This document shows, piece by piece, positions 41,294 to 51,279 of a stretch of DNA of 64,000 bases; positions within the stretch are counted from its first letter, which is position 1; each line of letters begins with the position of its first letter. Both the position numbers and the translations under genes were made by a program. Source of the stretch: Pararobbsia alpina (lineage in GTDB: Bacteria; Pseudomonadota; Gammaproteobacteria; Burkholderiales; Burkholderiaceae); the NCBI RefSeq assembly GCF_902859895.1, contig NZ_CADIKM010000003.1:62001-126000 (forward strand), written 5' to 3'. Below the pieces are notes generated by a model, which saw only the letters and a list, made by a program, of their open reading frames with translations, had not been told where the DNA came from and searched no databases.

Positions 41294-42648
41294 GCAGCCG
41301 GGTCGCACCGTACGATGGCGCCGCGCAGCGAGTGCGGGAAGGCGTGGTTGATTTCGATATCGATCATCTGGCCAATCAGTCGCGCATGCGACGAAATGGG
41401 AGCGGGGAAGTTGACCACCCGATTGTTCTCGGTGCGGCCGGACAGTTCGGACGGATCCTTGCGCGACGGACCTTCGACAAGCACGCGTTCGATCTTGCCG
41501 ACCATCGACTTGCTGATCGCGAACACGTTTTCCTCAATGGTCGCCTGGAGCTTCTGGAGCCGCCGCAGCTTGACCTCGTGGGGCGTGTCGTCGCTCAGGT
41601 TCGCAGCAGGCGTGCCCGGGCGCGGGCTGTAGATGAACGAATAGCTCGTGTCGTAGCGCATCTCGTCGACGAGTGCCATGAGCTTGTCGAAGTCCGCATC
41701 GGTCTCGCCCGGAAAGCCCACGATCACGTCGGTCGAGAGCGACAGCTCAGGCCGGATGGCGCGCAGCTTGCGCACGATCGATTTGTATTCGAGCACGGTA
41801 TAGCCGCGCTTCATCGCCATCAGCACACGGTCGGAGCCGTGCTGGACCGGCAAGTGCAGATGATTCACGAGCTTGGGCACCTTCGCATAGGTGTCGATCA
41901 GCCGCTGCGTGAACTCCTTCGGATGCGAGGTCGTGTAACGGATCCGCTCGATGCCCGGGAGGTCCGCGACATATTCGATCAGCATGGCGAAGTCGGCGAC
42001 TTCGTCGGAACCGTCGCCGAAGTGGCCACGGTAGGCATTGACGTTCTGGCCGAGCAGCGTGACTTCGCGCACGCCCTGGTCGGCGAGGCCGGCGATTTCC
42101 GCGAGCACATCGGGCAGCGGTCGCGACACTTCGTCGCCGCGCGTGTAGGGCACGACGCAGTAGCTGCAGAACTTGCTGCAGCCTTCCATGATCGACACGA
42201 AGGCCGTTGGGCCGTCGACCTTGGCGGGCGGCAGGTGATCGAACTTTTCGATCTCGGGGAAGCTGATGTCGACCTGCGGGCGGCCGGTCTCGCGCCGCTT
42301 GCGGATCATCGCGGGCAGCCGGTGCAGGGTCTGCGGACCGAACACGAGATCGACATACGGCGCGCGCGAGATGATCGCGGCGCCTTCCTGGCTCGCGACA
42401 CAGCCACCTACACCAATCACGAGGTTCGGATTGGCCTCCTTGAGTTCGCGTACGCGTCCGAGGTCGGAGAAGACTTTCTCCTGGGCCTTCTCGCGTACCG
42501 AGCAGGTGTTGAACAGGATCACGTCCGCATCGTCGGGCGTGTCCGTCTTGACGAGACCTTCGGCGCTGCCGAGTACGTCGACCATCTTGTCGGAGTCGTA
42601 CTCGTTCATCTGACAGCCGAAAGTCTTTACATAAACTTTCTTGGGCAT
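41290..42648 (-). CDS. miaB: tRNA-2-methylthio-N6-isopentenyladenosine synthase
   Basis: Radical-SAM methylthiotransferase acting on A37 of tRNAs. N-terminal cluster domain cysteines are in [23 protein letters not shown] and [11 protein letters not shown]; the radical-SAM motif CxxxCxxC is CSKFCSYC; a TRAM domain closes the protein. ATG 42648 ([12 protein letters not shown]) gives 452 residues; the frame remains open upstream into glpK but that part is antisense-like noise. First gene of the phoH-ybeY unit. Confidence 0.96.
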   Translation of the reverse strand: MPKKVYVKTFGCQMNEYDSDKMVDVLGSAEGLVKTDTPDDADVILFNTCSVREKAQEKVFSDLGRVRELKEANPNLVIGVGGCVASQEGAAIISRAPYVDLVFGPQTLHRLPAMIRKRRETGRPQVDISFPEIEKFDHLPPAKVDGPTAFVSIMEGCSKFCSYCVVPYTRGDEVSRPLPDVLAEIAGLADQGVREVTLLGQNVNAYRGHFGDGSDEVADFAMLIEYVADLPGIERIRYTTSHPKEFTQRLIDTYAKVPKLVNHLHLPVQHGSDRVLMAMKRGYTVLEYKSIVRKLRAIRPELSLSTDVIVGFPGETDADFDKLMALVDEMRYDTSYSFIYSPRPGTPAANLSDDTPHEVKLRRLQKLQATIEENVFAISKSMVGKIERVLVEGPSRKDPSELSGRTENNRVVNFPAPISSHARLIGQMIDIEINHAFPHSLRGAIVRCDPAA

Positions 42649-42697
42649 ACGGTCGCCGATCACAGTGGTTGACCTGGGGGCGTGGGGAAGAGAGAGA

Positions 42698-44209
42698 TTA
42701 TAGCCCGTCGCCGTCCGCCCAGACCTTGGCCGCGTTGACCGCGCGGTGCCAGCCGTGCAAGCGGCGCTGCGCTTCGTCGGGCGGGATCGCGGCTGCGAAA
42801 TGGCGCTCGGGCTGCCATTGCTCGGCCATTTGTTCGATGCTCGACCAGTAGCCGACCGCGAGACCCGCGAGATAGGCCGCGCCGAGCGCCGTCGTTTCGA
42901 TGACCTTGGGCCGGACCACGTCGATGCCGAGCAGATCGGCCTGGATCTGCATGAGCAGATCGTTGGCGACCGCGCCGCCGTCCACGCGCAGTTCGGTGAT
43001 CGGCTGGCCGGCATCCGCCTCCATGGCCCGCAGCACGTCGATTGACTGGAACGCGATGCTATCGAGCGCCGCGCGCGCGAGATGGGCGGCGCTGGTGCCG
43101 CGGGTCGCACCGAATAGCGAGCCGCGCGCGCGCGCATTCCAGTGCGGTGCGCCGAGTCCGGCGAAGGCCGGGACGAGATAGACACCATCGCTGTCGGGCA
43201 CCGAGCGCGCAAGCGTCTCGATGGCGGCCGCATCGCGGATCAGCCCCAGTCCGTCGCGCAGCCACTGGACCACCGCGCCGCCGATGAAGATGCTGCCTTC
43301 GAGTGCGTAGTCGACGCGCTCGCCGATCTGCCAGGCGATCGTCGTCACGAGACTGTTGTTCGACTCGATCGGCGTGCTGCCGGTGTTCATGACGAGAAAG
43401 CAGCCGGTCCCGTAAGTGTTCTTGACCATGCCGGGGCGGATGCACATCTGGCCGAACAGCGCCGCATGCTGGTCTCCGGCGATGCCCGCGAGCGGGATCG
43501 GCGCGGCGAACAGCGAGGGATGTGTCATCCCGTAGACCTCGGACGATGCCCTCACATCGGGCAGCAGCGCGCGCGGAATGTCGAGTGCCGCGAGCAGTTC
43601 GTCATCCCAGGCGCGCTTGTGGATGTCGAACAGCATGGTCCGCGACGCATTGGTCACGTCGGTGATGTGCAAGGCGCCCTGCGTCAGATTCCAGACCAGC
43701 CAGCTGTCGACGGTGCCGAAGGCGAGTTCGCCAGCCTCGGCGCGCTCGCGCACGCCGTCGACGTTATCGAGGATCCAGCGGATCTTGGTCGCCGAAAAGT
43801 ACGCATCGACCGGAAGTCCGGTTTTCGCGCGGATCGACGCCGCCAGTCCGCGGCGCTGCAAGGTTTCGCAGAGTGCTGCGCCGCGCCGGTCCTGCCAGAC
43901 GATTGCGTTGTAGACCGGCTGGCCCGTCCTGCGGTCCCACACGACGGTCGTCTCGCGCTGGTTCGTGATGCCGATCGCGGCGATTTCGCGCGGACGGAGT
44001 CCCGCTCGGGTGACCGCCTCCGCGGCGACGCCCGCCTGGGTCGACCAGATTTCGAGCGGATCGTGTTCGACCCAGCCGGGCTGCGGATAGATCTGTCCGA
44101 ATTCTTTCTGCGCACTGGAGACGATGCTGCCCTGCTGATCGAAGACGATCGCGCGCGAGCTGGTGGTGCCCTGGTCGAGCGCCAGGATATAACGGGCCAC
44201 GTCCGACAT
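42698..44209 (-). CDS. glpK: Glycerol kinase
   Basis: FGGY-family kinase making sn-glycerol-3-phosphate. Motifs: [60 protein letters not shown] and [15 protein letters not shown]. 503 residues is standard. No glpF, glpD or glpR lies nearby in the window, so it appears as an orphan upstream of miaB. Confidence 0.96.
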   Translation of the reverse strand: MSDVARYILALDQGTTSSRAIVFDQQGSIVSSAQKEFGQIYPQPGWVEHDPLEIWSTQAGVAAEAVTRAGLRPREIAAIGITNQRETTVVWDRRTGQPVYNAIVWQDRRGAALCETLQRRGLAASIRAKTGLPVDAYFSATKIRWILDNVDGVRERAEAGELAFGTVDSWLVWNLTQGALHITDVTNASRTMLFDIHKRAWDDELLAALDIPRALLPDVRASSEVYGMTHPSLFAAPIPLAGIAGDQHAALFGQMCIRPGMVKNTYGTGCFLVMNTGSTPIESNNSLVTTIAWQIGERVDYALEGSIFIGGAVVQWLRDGLGLIRDAAAIETLARSVPDSDGVYLVPAFAGLGAPHWNARARGSLFGATRGTSAAHLARAALDSIAFQSIDVLRAMEADAGQPITELRVDGGAVANDLLMQIQADLLGIDVVRPKVIETTALGAAYLAGLAVGYWSSIEQMAEQWQPERHFAAAIPPDEAQRRLHGWHRAVNAAKVWADGDGL

Positions 44210-44835
44210 GCGATGTCATCTCCTCGTAATTCGATCGTTAGTTTTTGGATCCGTACCGGAGAAGGTAACAAACTCATCCGGCCTTGTCTTGGTCCCCTTT
44301 CTTGGTCCCCTTGTCCCAGTCATCTTTCTCGGTCCAATCTTCACCGGTTCTCCCGTCCCACGTCCTTGCCCTGATCTGTCTCAAAAATAGGCGACGACTA
44401 CCGGACATCCGAGCGTCATGCGCGCATCATCGAACGGCCCGGTTTGCCGAGCTGGCAGGGCGTCGACCCATGGCGCGCGGGTATGACTCCTGCTGTCTGC
44501 ACGGGCACGCGTGTCCGCATAGAATGTCGGCCCTGCTGTGAACGATTTGTGTTTAGCCAATAATAGGCAAGAAATGACACGGAACTGACACGCTTGATAC
44601 GGGGTCAGTTGTTGGAATGCGAACAAGTCCGTATTGTGTCTGACTGATGAAAGCGATTTGACAGCCCCGCGGGCGCATTCGATGTGAGGAACCCATGCGG
44701 GGTGGCGATCTGCTTGCCGAACTAGGCTTATCGCCTCGGACGGCGTCTCGTGCCCCTTTTCTGCCAATGGGCCCAGGGTCCTGCAGACCAGCGCGATGGC
44801 GTTACGAGGCTTCAGCGCGACTGGAGGGCGGGAAA
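44210..44835. other. 626-bp non-coding stretch upstream of glpK and of the ferritin-like gene
   Basis: I see no convincing gene. It holds two perfect-length 13-bp tandem units (CTTGGTCCCCTTT, CTTGGTCCCCTTG at 44288-44313) and a possible plus-strand promoter TTGTTG-N17-TATTGT at 44609-44637, about 200 bp ahead of the ferritin-like start. Short open frames here lack start signals and codon bias. Confidence 0.5.
44288..44313 (+). repeat. Two tandem 13-bp repeats
   Basis: CTTGGTCCCCTTT and CTTGGTCCCCTTG adjoin exactly, followed about 15 bp later by a looser CTCGGTCCAATCTT. Located about 80 bp upstream of glpK on the opposite strand; function unknown. Confidence 0.85.
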
Positions 44836-45663
44836 GTGCAAACTGAAAATATTATTGCGATGCCTTGGAGGATCGAGGACATCGATTTGTCGAAGATCGA
44901 TCGTATGGCCGCGGCGGCCGATGAGGATCTGTTGTTGCTGTTGTGCGCGTCATCGTTTATCGAAAGCGGTTCCGACCTCTATGCGGCGAACCTGTCGGAG
45001 TATTTCAACGACGATCCGGAAGTGTCGGGCTGGCTCAACGGCCATTGGGAACATGAGGAGCTTCAGCATGGCCGTGCGCTACGTGCCTACATCGCCCATG
45101 TATGGCCGGAGTTCGATTGGGAAAAGGCATTCGCCAACTTCTTCGCTGAATACCGGCTGACCTGCTCGATCGAGGAGTTCGAGAAGTCGCGCGCGCTCGA
45201 GATGGTGGCGCGCTGCGTGGTCGAAACCGGGACGGCCACGCTCTATCGAGCGATCAACGAATTGTCGAGCGAGCCGGTACTCAAGCAACTGACGGACAAT
45301 ATCCGGACCGACGAGGTGCGTCACTACAAGAACTTCTACCGGTTCTTCAAGAAGTACAACGAGGTCGAGGGCAAGGGCCGATTCGCCGTGCTGGGCGCGC
45401 TGGCAAGGCGGGTCATGGAGATCAAGAGCGAGGACTCGGAAATCGCGTTGCGACACGCGTTCGAGACTCGCTATCCGGAGCGTGCCGGGGACAAGGAGTA
45501 TTTCCGGCAAAAGTGCGCGCGGGTCAATGCCCTCGTGCGCCGCAATCTGTCCGCCGATATGTGCGTGAAGATGCTGCTCAAGCCGCTGGACCTGCCGGCC
45601 CGGATCTCACCGGGCGTGCACTACCCCTTGGCCAAGATCACGCAGCATGTGTTCTTCCGCTGA
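44836..45663 (+). CDS. Ferritin-like di-iron protein (unknown substrate)
   Basis: A 275-residue helical protein with two ExxH motifs (EELQH near residue 78 and DEVRH near 165) plus Glu-bearing helices (FIESGSDLYAANL; CVVETGTATLY), the layout of carboxylate-bridged di-iron proteins such as ferritin-like and acyl-ACP-desaturase-type enzymes. GTG 44836 is chosen because GGAGG lies 8 bases ahead; upstream in-frame codons lack support. The reaction is unknown. It is a single gene, ending at a large inverted repeat shared with the convergent helicase gene. Confidence 0.75.
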   Translation: MQTENIIAMPWRIEDIDLSKIDRMAAAADEDLLLLLCASSFIESGSDLYAANLSEYFNDDPEVSGWLNGHWEHEELQHGRALRAYIAHVWPEFDWEKAFANFFAEYRLTCSIEEFEKSRALEMVARCVVETGTATLYRAINELSSEPVLKQLTDNIRTDEVRHYKNFYRFFKKYNEVEGKGRFAVLGALARRVMEIKSEDSEIALRHAFETRYPERAGDKEYFRQKCARVNALVRRNLSADMCVKMLLKPLDLPARISPGVHYPLAKITQHVFFR

Positions 45664-45690
45664 TGCCTGGTGCCTAGGGCGTTGATCACT

Positions 45691-45727
45691 GAGCCCGCCT
45701 GCCCGGTTTTCGCGGGCAGGCGGGCTC
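45691..45727. terminator. 15-bp inverted repeat between convergent genes
   Basis: GAGCCCGCCTGCCCG (45691-45705), 7-base loop, CGGGCAGGCGGGCTC (45713-45727). A perfect, very GC-rich stem between the ferritin-like and helicase stops. No T-run follows on either strand, so it is a probable bidirectional transcript end or 3' stabiliser rather than a textbook terminator. Confidence 0.7.
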
Positions 45728-45734
45728 GCTCGTA

Positions 45735-47525
45735 TCAGTCGACGCTCGACTTTTCACCGGTGCGCGACGAAGCAGGGCGTGCATTGCCCGTTGTGCCGCC
45801 GAGGATGGCGGCGCGACGATTGCCCTGACCCGCGCTGGCGTTCGCTGAACGTCCGTTGCCATTTCCCGTGGCGTTGCCGCCATTGCCGTTTCCGCCGGAT
45901 GGCCGACCGCCCGCGTTGCGGTCGTTGCCGCTGCGCGGCGCGCGATTGCCGTCGACGTCTGCCGAACGGCCCTGGCCGTTGCCCGAGTTCGGTCCGCGAT
46001 GGTTGCCCTGGCCCGGACGAGCAGCCCCCGCGCCGGCCGAACGGCCGTTACCCTGGCCGCCCGCATTGCCCCCGCGATGGCCATCCGCGCCTTGGCCGCG
46101 GGACTGACCCTGAGCTTGCCCTTGGCCTTGCGGCCTTCCCGCGCCCGGAGCCGATGCGCCGGCACGTGCGCTATTGCCGGCAGGGGCACGGCCTGATCCT
46201 GAGCCCGAGCCTGCGCGGCTGCGCTCGCCGGACGAGCCCGAGTTCGAGCCTGAGCCCACTCCCCGGCCGCCCGCATTGCCCGCCGGCGCACCCCGGCGCT
46301 GACCGCCACCGCCGCCATTGCCGCCGCGCGGCGCGCCGTCGCGCTGTCCGCTGCGGCGCAGGATGGGTTCGGGCTTCTGGGTCGGATCGGGTTCGAAGCC
46401 CGCTACGACTTCCTTCGGCAGTGCGCGCTTGATCAGCCTTTCGATATCGGCAAGCAACTGGTGTTCATCGACGCAGACAAGCGAAACCGCTTCACCCGTC
46501 GCACCTGCACGGCCCGTGCGGCCGATCCGGTGCACGTAGTCTTCGGGGACGTTCGGCAGGTCGTAGTTGACCACGTGCTCGAGCTGGTCGATGTCGATGC
46601 CGCGCGCGGCGATATCGGTCGCGACCAGCACCTGCAGGCTGGTGTCCTTGAATTCGGCGAGCGCGCGCGTACGAGCCGACTGGCTCTTGTTGCCGTGGAT
46701 CGCCATCGCACTGATGCCGTCCTTGCTGAGCTGCTCAGCCAGGCGATTGGCGCCATGCTTGGTCCGCGTGAAGACGAGGACCTGGAACCAGCTGTGCTCC
46801 TTGATCAGGTGCGTCAGCAGTTCACGCTTCTTGTCGCGGTCGACCGGGTGCACCTTTTGCGTGACCAGTTCGGCTGTCGTGTTGCGCCGCGCGACTTCGA
46901 TCATCGCGGGTGAATTGAGCAGATCGTCGGCGAGCTGCTTGATCTCGTCGGAGAACGTCGCCGAGAACAGCAGGTTCTGGCGCACGCGCGGCAGCACGGC
47001 GAGCACGCGGCGGATATCGCGGATGAAGCCCATGTCGAGCATCCGGTCCGCTTCGTCGAGCACAAGGATTTCCACGTGGGACAGATCGATCGTCTTCTGT
47101 TGAAGATGGTCGAGCAGGCGCCCTGGCGTCGCGACGACGATGTCGACGCCGCGCCGCAGCTGGTCGATCTGCGGATTGATCCCGACGCCGCCGAACATGA
47201 TCATCGACTTGAGCTTCAGGTACTTGCCGTAGTTGCGTACGCTTTCCTCGACCTGCGCGGCGAGTTCGCGCGTCGGCGTGAGGATCAGCGCGCGAATCAC
47301 GGGCTTGCTGCCCGGCGCGTGGTGAGTGTTGGTGGCCAGCCGATGCAGGATCGGCAAGGTGAAGCCTGCGGTCTTGCCGGTACCGGTTTGCGCGCCGGCG
47401 AGAAGGTCACCGCCGGCGAGCACGGCCGGAATGGCCTGGCGCTGGATCGGAGTGGGGACTTCGTAGCCAAGGTCACGGACGGCCCGCACGAGTTCTTCGG
47501 CGAGGCCCAATTCTGCGAATGACAT
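45735..47525 (-). CDS. rhlE: RhlE-type DEAD-box RNA helicase
   Basis: ATP-dependent RNA helicase. Motifs in order: [11 protein letters not shown] (Q), AQTGTGKT (I), PTRELAAQV (Ia), [11 protein letters not shown] (II), SATFS (III), [10 protein letters not shown] (V) and [10 protein letters not shown] (VI), all within the first 380 residues. The last 200 or so residues are a disordered Gly/Asn/Arg/Ser-rich tail with RG and NG repeats, much longer than in E. coli RhlE (454 residues total), suggesting RNA binding or condensate formation. Cold or ribosome-assembly roles are inference. Confidence 0.92.
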   Translation of the reverse strand: MSFAELGLAEELVRAVRDLGYEVPTPIQRQAIPAVLAGGDLLAGAQTGTGKTAGFTLPILHRLATNTHHAPGSKPVIRALILTPTRELAAQVEESVRNYGKYLKLKSMIMFGGVGINPQIDQLRRGVDIVVATPGRLLDHLQQKTIDLSHVEILVLDEADRMLDMGFIRDIRRVLAVLPRVRQNLLFSATFSDEIKQLADDLLNSPAMIEVARRNTTAELVTQKVHPVDRDKKRELLTHLIKEHSWFQVLVFTRTKHGANRLAEQLSKDGISAMAIHGNKSQSARTRALAEFKDTSLQVLVATDIAARGIDIDQLEHVVNYDLPNVPEDYVHRIGRTGRAGATGEAVSLVCVDEHQLLADIERLIKRALPKEVVAGFEPDPTQKPEPILRRSGQRDGAPRGGNGGGGGQRRGAPAGNAGGRGVGSGSNSGSSGERSRAGSGSGSGRAPAGNSARAGASAPGAGRPQGQGQAQGQSRGQGADGHRGGNAGGQGNGRSAGAGAARPGQGNHRGPNSGNGQGRSADVDGNRAPRSGNDRNAGGRPSGGNGNGGNATGNGNGRSANASAGQGNRRAAILGGTTGNARPASSRTGEKSSVD

Positions 47526-47586
47526 GTAATGCCTGGGGATTGCGGTCGCGCTCCGCCTGGATGGGCGGCGCGGAGGAAAGAAAGCA

Positions 47587-47615
47587 AAGGGCGCGTCCGA
47601 CCGGAACGCGCCCTT
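47587..47615 (-). terminator. Terminator of the cytochrome c operon
   Basis: AAGGGCGCGT (47587-47596) pairs with ACGCGCCCTT (47606-47615). Read on the minus strand the hairpin is followed by TTGCTTTCTTTCC, a T-rich run, placed 28 bp after the triheme cytochrome stop. Confidence 0.75.
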
Positions 47616-47642
47616 GCGGTACGACTTGGCAGTTGCCGACCC

Positions 47643-48941
47643 TTAGTCGATTGCTGCCGAGCGAAGATCGTTGACTTGCTGCGGCGACACCGGCGTGCCG
47701 TGGTTACCCCACGACATGCGCACATAGGTGACGACGGCGGCGACTTCCTGGTCCGACAGGCGCTGCGCGAACGGCGGCATGCCGTGCGGTGCAGGGTTGC
47801 CGGTAGTCGACGGCGGATAACCCCCATTGAGCACCATGCGGATCGGGTTCACGGCCGACGGCATCTGGATCGACTGATTGTTGGCGAGCGGCGGGAAGCC
47901 CGGCGGATGGCCAAGACCATTCGCGGCGTGGCAGGAGACGCACTCCTTCGTATAGATCTTTTCGCCCTGGGCCAGCAGCTGCGTGCCGAACTGCGGCGAC
48001 GTTTCGAGCTGCAAGTTCTCGGGCGCATCGCTCTTCTGCGGCAGCGACTTCAGGTAGACGGCCATCGAACGCACGTCGGTGTCGCTCATGAACTGCAAGC
48101 TGTTGTGCACGACTTCGGCCATCGGGCCATACACTGCGCCACGCTGTGAGACACCGGTCTTCAGCAGGCTCGTGATGTCCGCGATGTCCCAGTCGCCCAG
48201 GCCAGCTTCCTTGTTCGAGGTCAGCGACGGCGCGTACCAGTTCTGCAGCGGAATCAGGCCGCCCGCAAAGGCCGCGTTCTGGTTCGCCGCACCGAGCGCG
48301 TTGATGCTCGTATGGCACATCGAGCAGTGGCCGAGACCCTGCACGAGGTAGGCACCGCGGTTCCATTCGACCGACTTGGTCGGGTCCGCCTTGTATTCGC
48401 CTTCAGTGAAGAACAGCGTGCGCCAACCGATCAACGTATTGCGGTTGTTGAACGGGAACGGCATCTCGTTCGGCTTGTTGGGCTGATGAACAGGCTGGAC
48501 CGAGCGCAGGTAGGCGTAGATTGCGTCGCTGTCGGCGCGCGTAACTTTCGTGTACGACACGAACGGGAACACCGGGTACAGCAGGCTGCCGTCCTTCGCG
48601 CGGCCGGTGTGCATCGCGCGGTAGAAGTCGTCTTGCGACCAGGTGCCAATACCGGTTTCGTCGTCGGGCGTCAGATTCGGCGAATAGAGCGTGCCGAACG
48701 GCGTGGCCATCGGCAGGCCGCCGGCCAAGTTCGCACCGCCGCGCGTGGTGTGGCAGGCGATACAGTCACCGGCGCGCACGAGGTATTCGCCCTTCTTGAC
48801 GAGATCGGCGGTTTCGACAGGCGTCGTTGCTGCTTCGACGATGCCCTGATGATAGCTGTCGCTCGGCCACAGCACGGGGACCAGCGCTGCACCGCCGACG
48901 ATGACGGCGGCCGCTAGCGCGAAAAGGCTTTTGCGTTTCAT
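47643..48941 (-). CDS. Triheme cytochrome c (alcohol-dehydrogenase cytochrome subunit type)
   Basis: 432-residue periplasmic cytochrome with three haem motifs: CIACH near residue 45, CSMCH near 195 and CVSCH near 325. A signal peptide (MKRKSLFALAAAVIVGGAAL) follows ATG 48941, which has AGGAG at good distance. The layout matches the AdhB/gluconate-dehydrogenase cytochrome subunit family that passes electrons from periplasmic dehydrogenases to quinone or oxidases. No dehydrogenase partner lies next to it. It is 17 bp behind a diheme cytochrome gene in one operon. Confidence 0.9.
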   Translation of the reverse strand: MKRKSLFALAAAVIVGGAALVPVLWPSDSYHQGIVEAATTPVETADLVKKGEYLVRAGDCIACHTTRGGANLAGGLPMATPFGTLYSPNLTPDDETGIGTWSQDDFYRAMHTGRAKDGSLLYPVFPFVSYTKVTRADSDAIYAYLRSVQPVHQPNKPNEMPFPFNNRNTLIGWRTLFFTEGEYKADPTKSVEWNRGAYLVQGLGHCSMCHTSINALGAANQNAAFAGGLIPLQNWYAPSLTSNKEAGLGDWDIADITSLLKTGVSQRGAVYGPMAEVVHNSLQFMSDTDVRSMAVYLKSLPQKSDAPENLQLETSPQFGTQLLAQGEKIYTKECVSCHAANGLGHPPGFPPLANNQSIQMPSAVNPIRMVLNGGYPPSTTGNPAPHGMPPFAQRLSDQEVAAVVTYVRMSWGNHGTPVSPQQVNDLRSAAID

Positions 48942-48958
48942 GGTTCTCTCCTGATCGC

Positions 48959-49699
48959 TCACTGCGGTTCGCTGCCGCAGGCAAGCGGCGTCTTCATCGA
49001 ACCGGCGGGGGCCGGCACGGGGTTCTGCGGCGCCGGTTGCGTGGAGAGCCAGGCGGCGACGGCGCCGATATCGGCATCGTCGAGGCGGGTGGCGATTGCA
49101 TGCATGCAGTCCGGCGCGAGCGCGTGACGGGTGCCCGAACGCCAGGCGCCCAACTGGGCGCTGATGTAGTCGCGGTGCAGGCCGACCAGACCCGGGATCG
49201 CCGGCTGCATGCCGGTGAGACCGTTGCCGTGGCAGGCGATACAGGCCGGCACATTCTTCGATGTGTCGCCCTTGAGTACGATGTCCCGGCCGCGCGCCAT
49301 CTGCGAGTCCGGCAGCGTGGCTGCGGCCGGCGTCGGATACGGCGGACGCATTTGCGAGAAATACGTGGCGATCTGATGGAGGTAATCGTCCGAGAGGTAC
49401 GTCACCAGGTAATTCATCGGCGGGTACCGGCGGCGCCCTTCACGGAAGTTCTGTAGCTGATTGAACAGGTAGTCGGCTGGCTTGCCCGCGAGGCGCGGGA
49501 AGTAGTCATTGTCCGTGCCCTGGCCCTGCGCGCCGTGACAGGCTGCGCACGCGGCCACGCGTGCCTGCATCGTATCGGGCGCCGGCGAGTTCGGCGAACT
49601 GCTCTGGCTATCGGCGGCGTTTGACTGAGACATCACGCCGACGCCGCCGGCGATCAGCAGAACAGCCAGCATTGAACGATAAATGCGTCGTGAAGACAC
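48959..49699 (-). CDS. Diheme cytochrome c (c4-like)
   Basis: Periplasmic electron carrier with two haem motifs, CAACH near residue 50 and CIACH near 145, each in a c4-like domain (GAQGQGTDNDYFPRLAGK; GNGLTGMQPAIPGLVG). The frame opens at 49786, but GTG 49699 has GGAG seven bases ahead and yields a clean signal peptide (SSRRIYRSMLAVLLIAGG, cleavage after SNA); 246 residues. The pair of cytochromes could feed a terminal oxidase; the oxidase itself is not in the window. Confidence 0.85.
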   Translation of the reverse strand: MSSRRIYRSMLAVLLIAGGVGVMSQSNAADSQSSSPNSPAPDTMQARVAACAACHGAQGQGTDNDYFPRLAGKPADYLFNQLQNFREGRRRYPPMNYLVTYLSDDYLHQIATYFSQMRPPYPTPAAATLPDSQMARGRDIVLKGDTSKNVPACIACHGNGLTGMQPAIPGLVGLHRDYISAQLGAWRSGTRHALAPDCMHAIATRLDDADIGAVAAWLSTQPAPQNPVPAPAGSMKTPLACGSEPQ

Positions 49700-50189
49700 G
49701 CTTTGCTCCAATTTCGGGGACTCATCGATTGCCTGACCTGTCGCAATGCCTGGCCGGCCCTTCTTGTTAATCCTGTTCAACCCCATTGCTGCCCGCCCGC
49801 AGGCCCTTCAGCAGACTCCCCCGGTAAGAGCCCGTTGGCGAAAACGGACCACGCTGGACGGTGAAGCGGGCGTGGCGCACGTCGGTCGAGCCTCAAGAGC
49901 CGACCGGCGATTTCCTGCAGCGCCGCATTCTAGCACTGGCCCCATCGACGAAGCATGCGACGCGAAGGGCCGGTGTTAGCCCGAGATTATGCAACGATTC
50001 ACTCCCGAGCGGGAGGGTTAACGCCGATTTGTTGGGGTGCTGGATGCATTTGCACGTCGCTTTTTCGACTCGGACTGGACCGGGGCTCGCCATGTGAGTC
50101 AGCTTTTGCGACAGATCCGGGTTGCACCGCAACACATTGAAAACAAAATGAAAGGGCGGGGCCTGCCGGGAGGGCGGATCGCGCGGACG
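49700..50189. other. Non-coding stretch upstream of the cytochrome operon
   Basis: About 490 bp with no convincing gene. Short frames on both strands lack start signals. It presumably holds the minus-strand promoter of the cytochrome genes, but I cannot point to a clear one. Confidence 0.45.
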
Positions 50190-50213
50190 AAAAAAAAGCC
50201 GGGAGATCCCGGC
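50190..50213 (-). terminator. Terminator of the YodC-like gene
   Basis: On the minus strand GCCGGG-ATCT-CCCGGC is followed by eight T (plus-strand A-run 50190-50197). A compact, classic intrinsic terminator 52 bp after the stop of the minus-strand gene ending at 50265. Confidence 0.9.
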
Positions 50214-50264
50214 CCACATTCGGCGTCATGGTTACACGCTTGCCGCCTTAGGTCCGCCGGCGGC

Positions 50265-50465
50265 CTAGGCGGCCGCCGGCTCCTCCACGGGTTGCACCAT
50301 GTCTTCGTGGAACATTTCCTGCCGCAATTCTCCCTGCTGGTCGAACCATTGGCAGATCAGCCAGATGCCAGGCGCGAAGACGACCGGTCCCGTGTGATTC
50401 ACGGTCATCGCCTGGCCGCCGGATTTCAGGCGAACCACGTCACCGATTTCGTAGCGTGTTGTCAT
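50265..50465 (-). CDS. YodC-like DUF2158 small protein
   Basis: 66 residues beginning MTTRYEIGDVVRLKSGGQAM and containing the DUF2158 pattern (GDVV.LKSGG..MTV, then W.C.WF). GAGGGGG lies 6 bases before ATG 50465. The family is widespread, small and of unknown function, with a barrel-like fold suggested by its beta-rich sequence. Lies behind the 102-residue membrane protein gene and ends at a strong terminator, so the two probably form one short transcript. Confidence 0.82.
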   Translation of the reverse strand: MTTRYEIGDVVRLKSGGQAMTVNHTGPVVFAPGIWLICQWFDQQGELRQEMFHEDMVQPVEEPAAA

Positions 50466-50599
50466 CGTATTCCCCCTCGATCCTGCAGGTCTTTCTCTGG
50501 GTTGTTTTCTGCTGTCCGTGCGCGCGGTGTTGGCGGCACGGGCGCTGAAGGGGCGGCGAATCTGCCGTACCGGCTCGAGCGCGCGAATCGCTGTCTGGA

Positions 50600-50908
50600 T
50601 CATTGCTGCTGGTATCGGAGATTGCTATACAAGGCCGACGCGCCGAAGTAGGCGAGCACGCAGCCGAGCACCTTGCCCTCGAGAATCGGCCAGGCCATGC
50701 GCGCGAGCGTGCCTTCGGACAGCAAGTCGGCCAGTTGCGGCAGGCAGAACAGGCAGGCCAGCCCGATGTACAGCGCACTCAGCGTACTGCGGCGCACTGA
50801 ATGGCTGAGCCCCACGCTCAGCGTCGCATAGCGAATGGCCAGGAAGGTGAACAGTGCGCCGACCGTGCTTTGCTCACGCAGAAGATAGTCAGGAAGGAAG
50901 TCGTTCAT
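50600..50908 (-). CDS. Small membrane protein of unknown function
   Basis: 102 residues with two or three hydrophobic segments: VGALFTFLAIRYATLSVGL, LSALYIGLACLFCLPQLA and VLGCVLAYFGASALY. No family recognised. Codon use is like neighbouring genes and the hydrophobic pattern is coherent, supporting a real gene. It lies 134 bp upstream of the YodC-like gene on the same strand. The ribosome-binding site is weak (GGCAAGC). Confidence 0.6.
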   Translation of the reverse strand: MNDFLPDYLLREQSTVGALFTFLAIRYATLSVGLSHSVRRSTLSALYIGLACLFCLPQLADLLSEGTLARMAWPILEGKVLGCVLAYFGASALYSNLRYQQQ

Positions 50909-51279
50909 TGCTTGCCGCCATTGGATCGCGCTGGATGATTTCCAATAAGCAAGCTTTGGGCCTGCGTGGCGGTCCTTGCGGCAAGGTCCTTTCGTCCTCG
51001 ATAAGCCTCTGTTTTAGATGGGTTTTGTGAGCATGCGTACGCGCGGGACTGGGCTGAGCAGGCGCGGCAGCGGGTCGGCGAGCGCGGCTCGGCCAAAAAC
51101 GTTACGGGATCGAAACGTGACGTTTACCGCAGCCAACGTAACACGCGGGCCTTGGCCGGCATCGAGAGACCGGGCCGCGCTCACAACGGGGGCCAGGCTT
51201 CACGCACAGCGGTTGGCGTGACGATGATAAGCAAGGTGGCCAGCCTGTTGCACAATTGAAACATGGCCGGACTCGAGGA
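50909..51279. other. Non-coding stretch between CtaG-like and small membrane protein genes
   Basis: About 370 bp. It contains related ACGTTACG/AACGTGACGTTT/AACGTAAC words at 51099-51145 that could be a binding-site cluster, but no gene and no clear promoter. Confidence 0.4.

Noticed and set aside
44381-44767. 128-codon minus-strand frame upstream of glpK
   Set aside because: No ribosome-binding site, biased composition and no hydrophobic or domain pattern; treated as non-coding.
51099-51145. Cluster of ACGTTACG / AACGTGACGTTT / AACGTAAC words
   Set aside because: Suggestive of a binding-site cluster, but the spacing is irregular and no gene start is close, so not listed as a site.
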